Positions 1-9,458 of a DNA stretch of 64,000 nt are shown one piece after another. A program made the translations under genes and the position numbers. Position 1 is the first letter of the stretch. Each line of letters starts with the position of its first letter. Source of the stretch: Oegoconia quadripuncta (taxonomy: Eukaryota > Arthropoda > Insecta > Lepidoptera > Autostichidae); contig OX438744.1 in NCBI GenBank assembly GCA_949316235.1, forward strand, positions 1,674,001-1,738,000, given 5' to 3'. The notes beneath the pieces are model-generated. The model had not been told where the DNA came from. It searched no databases and worked only from the letters and a program-made list of their open reading frames with translations.

Positions 1-235
1 CGGATACGTTAGTCTGATTCGACTATACAACTATCCCATTCTCACTCCTACGTTGCGTACTACAAACAGTGTCATGTTACGCAGACTGGGCTTGTTTACC
101 GGTTTATTGTTAAAAGGAGAGTTTGGCTCTACCTTAAAACCGGTTTTCTTAACGAGGGAAACCAAATGATAAATAAAGCGTTTTTTGGTTACTCTAGTCA
201 CATGCATACATAAAGTTTTGTATGAATTTTTATAA

Positions 236-466
236 AATAAATAAATAAAAATAAAATATCCTTAGATATACACACAGCGCCATCTAGTTCCACAGTAAGC
301 AACTATAGGCTTGTGTTGTGGATACCAGATGGTTGATATACTACATAAATACGTTTTTTTTGTAAATAAATACTTATTATAAATGAAAACATCCATAACT
401 CGGGTACAAATGTCCATATTCATCACACAAACATATGCCCCTAGCGGGAATTGAACCCTACATTAT
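236..466 (-). repeat. SINE-B copy, tRNA-derived
   Basis: Reverse-oriented copy of a family also seen at 5798, 20218, 38738, 46610 and 50740. It contains the shared body ttgtgttgtggataccag, the tail taaggatatttt and an AT-rich end. The tRNA-like head is truncated at a B-box-like gggaattgaaccc. Immediately after it is a perfect hairpin (457-483). Confidence 0.75.
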
Positions 467-715
467 AAAACTTATAATGTAGGTGTAACTACAGAATATG
501 TCAAAGCATATGTTGTCAAATAGGTTTTGAATCAATTAAGCGGTTTTTAGTTGTTTTCATTTCGTTCTTACCGACGACGCAGTCTCTTTCACTACCAACT
601 CCATAGAACCACAGGCAAAAACAATTGTCCATGGATCGACCTGTAGAACTCGGCGATCGGACCACGGGCAATAAACGCTCCAAACGACACCAACGCGTGC
701 ACTGTCTGGATTAAG

Positions 716-970
716 CCCGGTTTATTAATTTTTGGTTAGTGGTGGGACATTTTACATGTCCGCCTGGCTAGCTACCACCATCGTATCTAAATCTGCCGCC
801 AAACAGCAATGTTAACAGCATTGTTGTGTTCCGGTTGTCAGACAGAAGATAGCCAGTGCCCCAAATAAGATGGGGTTTCCGGATCAGTACGCTTCCACAT
901 TCGGCTTCATCTTCATTTAGCATTGGGTGTGATTGAGGTCAATTGAGCGTCCGTTGGGCATTAAAAAAAA
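716..970 (+). repeat. SINE-A copy, 5'-truncated
   Basis: Body of the commonest SINE in the window: tggtgggacatttt, gtccgcctggctagctacc, ctgccgccaaacagcaatg, and the tail tgtgattgaggtcaa followed by an A-run. The tRNA-like head is missing. Confidence 0.75.
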
Positions 971-1085
971 TTACGTTTTCAGTAGCGCTCTCATTTCGGA
1001 CGCGCTTCGAACGAAACCTTTTCGAAAACTGGTAAGAACCTTTATTTACCGGTATTTTCGAAATCGGTTACGAGCCGTGGGACTC

Positions 1086-1165
1086 TAGCGCCTAACTCAA
1101 AGTTATAGCAATGCACTGTCTGTCCTTGTCATTGTTTTACGATATGACAAGGACAGATAGTGCAT
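1086..1165. repeat. Hairpin-forming repeat end (cf. 7108-7175)
   Basis: The segment tgcactgtctgtccttgtca is followed after a short spacer by its near-perfect inverted copy tgacaaggacagatagtgca. The flanking gcgcctaactcaaag and the same arm recur inverted at 7108-7175 inside the decayed Copia, so this is a dispersed element rather than chance. Confidence 0.55.
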
Positions 1166-1168
1166 TGA

Positions 1169-1800
1169 CGCCATCATCATCAGCCCGTAAACATCCCACT
1201 GCAGGGAGTATGGGCCGTAGCCTACCACGCTGGCCCAGTGGGGGTTGGGGAATTCAAATGCCTTTGAATTTTTATTTCTAAGGCACACTGGTTTCCTCAC
1301 GAGGCTTTTCTTCACCGTTTAATAAGGTTGCTAACCACTACATTTTTAACACCACACAAATTTAAAGATACTATAAAACAGAAACTTATTAAGAAAGCAT
1401 ATTATAAAATATCAGACTATTTAGATGATAAACATTCATGGACATGAACAGCCCGTTCGCGTAACCGGGCTATTTCACAATTAATAATGAAATATTATAA
1501 TATAAAATAATAATTAATAATTTTGTAAAAAAGGGCAAACTCTCGAGTAAGAAACTCGACCTCCCTTGTTCTTCTCAGCGGAAAATTGGCTTTTGAACAA
1601 GCATTGTAAGGGTACACAGGGTGTACCTAAAAAATAAAGCATTTTTTGATTTCGATTTTGATTAAGAGCAGTCGGATAAATGCACATAAGTAATTAAATT
1701 AAAAAAACTCATCGGTGTCGTGTCACACGCAGGCCGTGTCTGCCTGGGAATTGAACCTGGACCTCCCAAATAGGGAAACTGCGCCTTAACATTTGAAAGA
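1169..1800 (-). repeat. SINE-C copy split by an insertion
   Basis: The 3' half (1169-1322: catcatcatcagcccgtaaa, cccactgcaggga, gctggcccagtgggggttgg) and the 5' half (about 1670-1800: aagagcagtcggataaatgc, ending in a B-box-like aattgaacctgg) are contiguous in the copy at 38195-38428. Here 1323-1669 is inserted between them. Confidence 0.65.
1370..1625 (+). mobile_element. LINE 3'-end fragment (Jockey/Daphne-like family)
   Basis: Reads the C-terminal residues [15 protein letters not shown] then stop, followed by a 3' UTR-like stretch with ttgttcttctc. Related fragments lie at 37575-37790 and 43385-43995. It sits within the sequence that interrupts the SINE-C copy. Confidence 0.55.
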
Positions 1801-2106
1801 AAGAAAGAAGAAAGAAACTAAAGTATTTATTGCCAACAAATACAGAAAATTTCGTAAGGTATAACATTTTCCTTATATTTTAAATGTATGTATTTGTGGC
1901 AAAGGGATTGGGCGTCAGCATTTGCTGCCAATATGTCTTATGGCAATTGACAGCGCTGGTTTTCAGCGCAACCCCTCTCTCACTTAGGTTTTCAACATAA
2001 AACAGCAGTCGGGCGCGTTCCCACATACACCACCACCGACGCTCCCATTGACGTCATAAACGATAACAAGTGACCTGTGCCAGCTGATGCTATGCGTGTG
2101 TACCAG

Positions 2107-2279
2107 GCTACGCGTACTCGGGCGGCGGGGCGCAGATCCTCCGCGTGGATCTGAGCGCGGACCGCGGCCGCAGCTGGCTGCAGGCCAAGCTCGTGGCCTG
2201 CGACGCGGCGCCGCCCGGCCGCCACTACGCCTGGACCCTGTGGCGGGGCAGCCTGCCCGTCGCCAGCGGGCTGCGGGAG
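2107..2279 (+). CDS. SUOX: Sulfite oxidase, penultimate coding exon (partial gene)
   Basis: Sulfite oxidase oxidises sulfite to sulfate in the mitochondrial intermembrane space with a molybdopterin cofactor and a haem domain. This exon follows an AG acceptor at 2105-2106 and ends at a gtacgt donor at 2280. It reads (G)YAYSGGGAQILRVDLSADR, then RSWLQAKL and HYAWTLWRG, which is the start of the C-terminal Mo-co dimerisation domain of the family (GYAWSGGG, RVDVSLDGG, W.WRLW). Two leading bases complete a Gly codon, and it ends in phase 0, matching the exon at 5144. The exon is far more GC-rich than the surrounding intron. All upstream exons (cytochrome b5 and molybdopterin domains) must lie left of the window or be missing; none was seen in 1-2100. 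The open frame past 2280 is intron. Confidence 0.88.
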
Positions 2280-2326
2280 GTACGTATCGCTTTGCTCGTG
2301 AGTGGACCCAGGCCTTGTATTGCGAT

Positions 2327-3303
2327 CAGTGACGGATTAACCCTTAATCAAAGGACAACAGCACAGATCCATACATCTTTGGGCCAGTTTGTTGTCACTT
2401 CAATTAATAAATATAATCTTGAACTCTTAGTATCGGACGTGCTAAAAACCTAACACATATATTTTTAAAGGACTTTAGAAAAGAACAAAAGAGGTTTGAA
2501 ATATGGCTTGGGGAACTTTGAAATTATATACTGGCAACATTAACCACATGCATTCTCACGCATGGAAACAAGATGCTAGGCCAAAGAAAAATTGTTTTTT
2601 CTTTTCAGAGTCGTCCGTCGCTCGCTCGCTGTTGCTGTTATCCCCATGGACGTAACAGTTTGATTGTTACGTCCATGGTTATCCCTACTTAAATTATAAC
2701 CTCACAGTCAAAAATGTCAGTTGTCAGTTGTCACTTGTCTATTTTTTTTTTTTTGGAAAGAATTTAGTTTTTGTATAGTTTGTGAGCCAAAATGTTTTCT
2801 GAGAGCGATATTTTCAAATATTTCTTATAACTATACTAAGGTTCCAAAAATTCTTTTGAATAGCTAAGTTGATAGTCTTTAGTACCGGCTTTTATTAGGT
2901 GACAAAACACTGGCCCAAAAATGCGGATGTCTTTATCACGTCTGGGGGGGCACCAGAAGAAGCACAAAAAAATCCGTCCTTAGGGCATCACGTCTCACTC
3001 TCACGTCACCAAATCCCACACCAAAAAAAGTTTATAGGACTAATTTGAAAATTCGCGCGTTTTAAGTTAACATAAGAGCCGACCTAGAGTTACCCCGCTC
3101 TCCCGCTTGCGCCCACTCGCTGCCCGCTAGTCTAGTGCATTCGGCAATTCGAAAGCACCGGTATTGCGATCAGCCAATCGCAAACCACCCCTCCCCCGCG
3201 GGCCCCCCGCCTGGCATTAAAGACCGATTCTAGTTGACATACGGATAGGGGGGCCTTCAGGCGTGGATTGCTTATGGCATCAAGTAGTCTTAACCCGTCA
3301 CTG
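2327..3303. mobile_element. hAT-like non-autonomous DNA transposon
   Basis: Ends are inverted repeats cagtgacggattaa and, at the right, ttaacccgtcactg. It is flanked by the 8-bp duplication attgcgat (2319-2326 and 3304-3311), the hallmark of hAT insertion, and hAT termini commonly begin CAG. The paralogous copy near 44.25 kb lacks the 977-bp insert. No transposase frame was seen inside. Confidence 0.8.
2644..2678. repeat. Perfect 14-bp hairpin
   Basis: ccatggacgtaaca, a 7-base loop, then tgttacgtccatgg. It lies inside the hAT-like element. Confidence 0.8.
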
Positions 3304-3613
3304 ATTGCGATGTGGGGACCTGGGAGAGTAGTTAACAAGAAACACAGTTGATGATACGCGTGTAATCCGTCCCGAATACGTCGTACAGTCACATATACTA
3401 CGCTTAACGTAGTTAGAGTAAGAAGGATAGAGGTGCGTCATGACATATACTACAGTAGTTGGCAGTCGTCGGCAAACTTGGTGAACAAAATAACGGTTGG
3501 CGATCGTCGGTGATTACACTTGGTTGGCCGATGTGGACGGCCTTATTCCACAGATTTCCGACTTCAATTAGTTCAAAATACATTCATTTTATGAAATAAA
3601 TCGCATTAGGGCC

Positions 3614-4208
3614 TGTACAGCTAACTTAAGGTTGGCTGACAGAATAATGTTCAAGAGAGCTGTAACCTATTCAACCCTAGACTCCTATCGCCCTACAGCC
3701 CTAGCCCTAACATATGTTTAAAGAAATACATATATAAATAGATACAGGATGTCTGTAACCATGCGACCTAAGGTTGACAGACGGAGGTTTGGAAGGAAGT
3801 GGGTAAGAATTTGGATTTTCTCGTTGCTTGGAACACAGACTCATGTCCAAGTGGATAGGCGTGAAGGTGTCTTATGCCCAGTGAGAGGAATGTGTCGTAG
3901 CTTGTCGCTCGTTGAAATGAAGTCTTGCAGCTTCGTAGCTGTGTCGAGATAAGTCTCTTGTAGCTCGTGGACCCGTTGAGAGGAATGAAACAGCGTCGAA
4001 GTCAAAGAGGCTTTATATACAATTTTCCTAACTATTTATTACAGCTTATTTCTATGTGTGAGTTCTATACCACTCAAGTACAACAAAGTACGTGTGAATT
4101 TACAAGCTAAGTGAATAACAATATAATTATGTAGTACACAAGTCTGCATTATTTAGTAGGTTTGTCGGCCACTGCTCTGATGCGATGAATGTTCATGACG
4201 AATGAACA
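3614..4208 (+). mobile_element. Solo LTR (595 bp)
   Basis: Begins TGTACAGC and ends GAACA, i.e. TG...CA termini. It is flanked by the 5-bp duplication GGGCC (3609-3613 and 4209-4213). The paralogous copy at about 44.55 kb is uninterrupted. A TATA-like tttatata near 4010 suggests an LTR promoter. No internal retroelement genes remain, as expected after LTR-LTR recombination. The orientation is inferred only from the TATA-like motif. Confidence 0.75.
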
Positions 4209-4555
4209 GGGCCTATAAACATGACTATAAGAGGATATAGGTAGTTAATATACCGAACATTCGCACTAAGAAGTTCGACTCTTCATTTCATCCATCATTC
4301 TCACTTCGTAGGTAATCCTACAACATTGGTATCTTGACAGAGTGAATAGGCATTTACTGGGATCGCGTGCTTCATCTTCGACCACATCGTCACTTTCCAT
4401 CACGTGAGATTGTGGTCAAACGCGAATCCAGGCAATCGTAAAAAAAAAAGAAAATATATATTACTAAATAATAACATACACATAAGAGTAAATAAAGCAA
4501 TCCTTGCAACTGTTTAGAATGTTTCTGTTCACATCGTTATGAATCAGCTGTCTGT

Positions 4556-4868
4556 TGGTTCTTTACTTCAATCACACCTGATGTTAAGTGGAGGTGAGGT
4601 CGAAGGTGGAAGCGTACTGACCCGGAAACCCCATCACATTTGGAGCCTGGCCATCTCATCTTTGACAACCGGAACACAACGATGCTATTATGCATGCTAC
4701 TTGGCACCAGATTCAGATAAGATGGTGGTAGCTAGCCAGGCGGACATTTAAAATGTCCTGCCACCAACAAAACCGAGTACTTAAACATGTACCTCGCTGG
4801 GAATCGAACCCGCGACCTCCGAATCGTAAACCCAATGTTGTTTACATTGAGCCACGGAGGCGGTTGGC
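4556..4868 (-). repeat. SINE-A copy with tRNA-like head
   Basis: Reverse copy. On - it starts gcctccgtggctcaatgtaa (A-box region), then ggttcgattccc (B box), then the family body, and ends with the tail matching tgattgaagtaaag. Confidence 0.85.
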
Positions 4869-5143
4869 GGCGGTGGTGTAGCAGATCTGTCCTTTTACTT
4901 ACACAGCGTTGAATCCAGGGGAAAGTCCTCTGGCCCTAGGTCTTTGTGATAACACAATACATGTTAAAGGCTTGTTATTGTCGATTTGGTGTGTATCCGG
5001 GCTGAAACTGGACTACGCGAGCCCTTGATTCGAACGCTGAATCCGCTTATGTACTTTCACCATGTACGAATTTAAAACCTTACTCGACGAATTCCCACAA
5101 AAAAGTGTTTGGTCCACTACTATTTATTAATTTCCTTCAACAG

Positions 5144-5272
5144 TTGGAGATATGGGCGAAGGCTACGGATAGCAACTTCAACACGCAGCCGGAGAACTTT
5201 AACAATATTTGGAATATTCGTGGCATACTCAGCAACGCCTATCACAAGATCAAAGTGCAACTCAAATATTAA
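5144..5272 (+). CDS. SUOX: Sulfite oxidase, last coding exon
   Basis: Begins after the acceptor ttcaacag and ends with TAA at 5270-5272, giving 42 residues. It reads LEIWAKATDSNFNTQPEN, then NNIWNIRGILSNAYHKIKV, which matches the C-terminus of sulfite oxidases (C.A.D..YN.QP....IWN.RG..SNAWH.V). It is in phase 0 with the exon ending at 2279. The start shown is the splice site; an ATG at 5109 upstream belongs to the intron. The intron between the two exons (2280-5143) is filled by transposable elements. A candidate poly(A) signal AATAAA lies at 5534-5539. This exon is in a frame other than the longest local ORF, so ORF length alone would miss it. Confidence 0.88.
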   Translation: MEIWAKATDSNFNTQPENFNNIWNIRGILSNAYHKIKVQLKY

Positions 5273-5789
5273 CTCGCTAACGATTTTATGAGGCTGATTT
5301 CGCAGTCGCAGGCTGAGTTATTGTCTAAATTCAATGGTAATGAACCAATGGCAGACCCAGATTATGACCCCTCCCCCTGCTTATACCAAAGAAGTTTTCT
5401 TTACTTCTTTCATTATCTAGATTAAAGGTTCATTTACTGAAACAATTATACTGACACGAAGGTTGGATCCGCCATTGTAATGAACAGCTGGCAACTGCGA
5501 CCAATATAAAATTAGACGATTGGCCAAAAGAACAATAAAGTTCATTAGCATTTAAGGTAGACAATAAGGCCGTTGACCCTACCCAGACTCATTTTAGACC
5601 TGTATTAATAGTGATCTTCAGATTGATATTTAAATTGAGCCTATTTTTTGATACTGTCATATACACAACAGTAGGTATCTCAAGTGTCAACTTAAGTTCG
5701 TATTGCTTGTCAATCTTGAGATCGTTTTATTAGTAAGACGCTAAGTCAACGCCAAAACAGGTCAAAAAAACATTTTTCTAAATTATAAA
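5273..5789. other. Sulfite oxidase 3' flank
   Basis: Presumed 3' UTR and intergenic DNA. The only signal seen is AATAAA at 5534-5539, a possible poly(A) signal; no coding stretch or repeat was recognised. Confidence 0.4.
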
Positions 5790-5797
5790 AAACTTAT

Positions 5798-6065
5798 ATA
5801 ATAAATAAATATCCTTAGACATACACACGGCGCCATCTAGTTCCACAGTAAGCAACTATAGGCTTGTGTTGTGGATACCCGATGGTTGATATACTACATA
5901 AATACATTTTTTTTTGTAAATAAATACTTATTATAAATGAAAACATCCATAACTCGGGTACACATGTCCATATTCACCACACAAACATATGCCCCTAGCG
6001 GGATTCGAACCCGCAACCTTGTGGTATAGTGATCAGAGTTGCTAACCACTACACCAAACAGATCG
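5798..6065 (-). repeat. SINE-B, most complete copy
   Basis: On - it begins tttggtgtagtggttagcaa (A-box-like), has ggttgcgggttcgaatcccg (B box), the body with ttgtgttgtgg and a taaggatatttatttatt tail. This is the best reference copy for the family. Confidence 0.85.
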
Positions 6066-6249
6066 TCAAAATTATATAAGATGACATATAGATAAAGACT
6101 CTACAAAGTTGCTTGTGTCCCAACTCTTGTCCCGAGGTCACACGACTATCTCGACGGCGTCTCACGGCAATACACAAGCCAACCCAGATTGAGTATGATA
6201 CTACCTATTCATTATTCAAATGCCTCAAGCACTATTTGATAGAGGTCGA

Positions 6250-8155
6250 TAGTAAATAATACGATGATACAATTTCTAGATATTATTTTAATGTGCATTA
6301 TATGACACAGGAAAATCAGAGAGTTAGTTGGCGACTTGACAGAAAACAGAGATGGGACGTTGTGGTCACTAGTTTTTTTGCTATCCAATAATACTCCTCA
6401 CGATAGTTCCAACTTCTGCCTGAGGATGTTCAACCTCTGTCCAGGTAGTCCTTTTGTGAAGATATCTGTCTCCATGTTATTTGTATGCTTGAGTACACTT
6501 ATAGAGTCACACTGTAGACATTCTCTTATATACATAAAGCCTGTTTCCGATAGGGGCAGGCAGATACCTTAGATCCTGACATTTCATTCTGTTATATAAT
6601 GCGTTCTAATCTATTTGTTTTGACTTTGAGCTGACTATTGGATTTTTGATGAGCTGTCTGTCATTATATATTATTATTGACTCTTTCTTATTTACAATAT
6701 CATTTAGAAGTGATTTCAAGTGAATAGCTCCTTTTGTGGCTTTTTATTGTTATATGTTTTCTGCTTCAGCTGTAGACAATAATTTGTTTGTTGTTTTTTC
6801 AACTCCCAACGTATGCAGCCACCACCAAGCCTAAATACATAGACCGTATAGGACTTTCTGTCTAATGTACTAGAAGCCGACGCGGAGTCACTCTTCTATA
6901 TAAACATTTTTCGGACTTTGTATAACTTGGTCAACTGTAGATCCCTGTACATAGCGTTAAACTCGCTTAGCACATTTGAAATGAAAAGTTGTTAAACTGA
7001 TCTATATAGCTGACTGCAAACATTATTTCCGGTCGGTTGTCAGACGGCATAACTCAATAGCTTTGGGAATTATCGTTCATGACGTCAAGGCACTATCCGG
7101 CCTTGTCATATCATATCGCAATAACAAGGACAGACAGTGCATTGCTATCGCTATAGCTTTGAGTTAGGCGGTAGAGCCCCAGGTAGCGACTGCGATATAC
7201 ATTAAGTTTCCAATTAAATTTTGATACGATAATTCATCAATCTCACACTTATTTAATTTTAAATATGGCTCAATTGGAGTATTTACTGGTTTACAATCTG
7301 TCGTATTGAACTTGTTCAGGATTTCTTTATACCGGATGAGTTTATTTACCGTAAGGAAAAAAATTGGGCATATTATGTAAATTAAATAGAAGTTATTGGC
7401 ATAGGTAGTTTTTTTTTTTTTTTCAAAACTATCATAGATTAACGCGTTAATTGTCCACTGTCCAAACTGTCCACTCTCGGTTAACATTGCTTGTCAAACA
7501 GGTAGCGATAGCATTAAAATACTTTTGGTTTATTCCAACATTTTTCAGTAGAATGATCCTCCTTATTGCATCGTAACAGTAAAAATCGTTTGGATTTACT
7601 AAAGAAAGCTCCTTCTGTTGTCTTACTGTTCTCGGGATTCTACAGCAATTCGTAAGTTTTCATAACTGGACGACACGCTATAAGAATAACTTTTTTTTAT
7701 CCGACGGCTTTGTGAGAATTAAATGTTTCAACAGTGTTGCCTTTCGGGTCTTTCGGACCTTGACTTTGATAGGTAGTTTTTAGCTTATCCCACACCTCTT
7801 TGGGGGTTCTGGAACACGATATTACGAGTATCTTCCGAATGTACAGTCAGTACCCCCCCATAATTAATCATATTTCTCTGCAGCTGACTGTACCGGTCTT
7901 GCCGATCAAATTTCTTGCGGCCGTCATTGTGGTCATTGGGAAGTGTAATTTCTCCACTTACGTAGCCCCATAGGTTGTTTTCAATGAGGACTGCTTGTGC
8001 TTGAACACTCCTTTTTTAAAACACGGTCTACTACAATTTGATAATAATACGATGATACAAGATCTATATATTACTTTACTGTGTATTGTTACACAGGAAA
8101 ATCAGGGAGTAAGATGGCTACTTGACAGACAATAATAACATGGGACATAGGGACA
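6250..8155 (-). mobile_element. Decayed Copia retrotransposon remnant
   Basis: Two direct repeats of about 110 bp (6250-6360 and 8038-8155, sharing aatacgatgatacaa and acacaggaaaatcag) are the LTRs. Between them, on -, the fragments come in Copia order: a gag piece (about 8010-7790, NNLWGYVSGEITLP), the C-terminal part of reverse transcriptase (about 7330-7190, CKPVNTPIEP, SYQNLIGNLMYIAV) and RNase H (about 6880-6430, WELKKQQ, DIFTKGLPGQRL). Frames are broken and most of pol is deleted. Two other repeats are inserted inside (7108-7175, 7329-7424). Confidence 0.75.
7329..7424. repeat. Dispersed ~95-bp repeat (cf. 21452-21565)
   Basis: taccggatgagttt..accgtaaggaaaaaa, then ggcataggtagttttttttt, recurs at 21452-21565. 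It interrupts the Copia RT fragment. The family is unknown. Confidence 0.6.
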
Positions 8156-8160
8156 GTTAT

Positions 8161-8868
8161 TTAGTACACATTTCGTCGATATTCAGAAACCTCTCAAACG
8201 GACACTACTATAGTATTCGTCCTTTAATTGCATATGCTCTATGTTGACTCTTTGTCACTGGAGTTGTGCTAGCCGGTCACCGCCGAATCTACTCGACAGC
8301 GAAATCAGTCATAACCTCAATTTTTACAGAGTTGAGAGTGGGTATTTTTCAGTTTGTACATTTATTCTAAAGGTAGGAGAATTCCTGAAGAGCAGACTAT
8401 TTATTTTAAATGACAGCTTTGAGTACGGGAAAAAAAAAACCGAAATCTGTGGGAACGGTCAGTGGGAATTTGATAATTATGCAATAGAAATCAACTATCA
8501 CAATGTAAAAATCAAACTGTGGTCACGCAAAAGACCATCCTCACTGACCGCATAATCCAGACACAAACTAACGTCGCATAATGCACATAATAAACACACA
8601 ATGGCGTAATTTGGTTGAACAACACTAGAAGTCTACAAATAAGGATCTTATTTTGTTTGTCAGTAAGTCAATTATCATGATCACAATGCTACAACGGCGA
8701 ATACGCCAACGCGTAAGCGGATTGGTCACGACCCTTGTGGATTTGTCTCGGATGATTTGGGATACCTTTCGGAAACAAAGGTCATGAAGTAGTTGATATG
8801 ACACATTAGCTTTCATTTACATTAAGTCTTTATTTTTTCTCTATGCGGTACAGAATTGATAGTACTTT
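8161..8868. other. Unassigned
   Basis: No coding region or recognised repeat was seen. Frames on both strands are short and lack family motifs. Confidence 0.35.
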
Positions 8869-8935
8869 ATGCACAACGTGATGATAGTACTTGACCTCAA
8901 TCATACTCATACCTGATGTTAAGCTAAGATGGCAC
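8869..8935 (-). repeat. SINE-A 3' fragment
   Basis: tacttgacctcaatcatac..cctgatgttaag is the reverse of the SINE-A tail. Confidence 0.6.
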
Positions 8936-9458
8936 TTTTGGTGAACAAATTATATGATTTGAACAAACATCATTGAAACTAAAGTTGGTGTTACAAGAAT
9001 GTTGTATATTATTGTTATCTAAATAAAATCTAATTAATGATTAAACTGGCGCGGTATTCTGTAACTTCATCGATAACAATGCCCAATGAGGAAACACACA
9101 CGGGGGATGAGCCAACTAGAAAGTAAACGATGAAATTACATAGTAACCCCATTGTACTCAACACTTATCTATAAATCTGTAGACCTGAAGCATAATACTT
9201 ATATTTTATTTTACATAATAAATTGTGATGCATTATTGAACAATAGGTTGTTATAGTTTAAGTTTTACATATGTTTATCAGTTTAGTTGTTTTGTTATTA
9301 TAATAAAAACATGTTTACAAATAAATGTGTTTTACATTAAAACTCACTGGGATTACTCTTAGTTTTCATCACTTTATCAATAGGCTTATTCTCAGTTGTA
9401 TCGCTTTATTACCAATTGTAACAATTATCAGTTGGTTGATTTATGTAAATGACTGTTG
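8936..9458. other. 3' flank of the dioxygenase gene
   Basis: AT-rich. A segment near 9050-9160 (cttcatcgataac, gatgagccaact, gaaattacatagt) resembles 62290-62400, so it includes a dispersed repeat. No coding exon was seen. Confidence 0.4.

Larger units (their letters stand above)
2286..4452 (+). mobile_element. LINE-X 3'-terminal copy, interrupted twice
   Basis: The stretches 2286-2326, 3304-3613 and 4209-4452 together are colinear with the uninterrupted copy at 44212-44812. They end in the LINE-X 3' end (accgaacattcgcactaag, actttccatcacgtgagatt, A-run). The two gaps are the hAT-like element and the solo LTR listed next. Confidence 0.7.
2280..5143 (+). other. Last intron of sulfite oxidase, made of nested transposons
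   Basis: The donor gtacgt at 2280 and acceptor ttcaacag ending at 5143 bound a 2.86-kb intron. Its content is almost entirely mobile DNA: a LINE-derived copy beginning about six bases after the exon, a hAT-like element, a solo LTR, a LINE 3' end and a SINE, each listed separately. Confidence 0.75.

Noticed and set aside
1992..2332. Alternative frames over the sulfite oxidase exon
   Set aside because: Only the frame at 2107-2279 gives the sulfite oxidase motifs; the others are GC-rich shadows.
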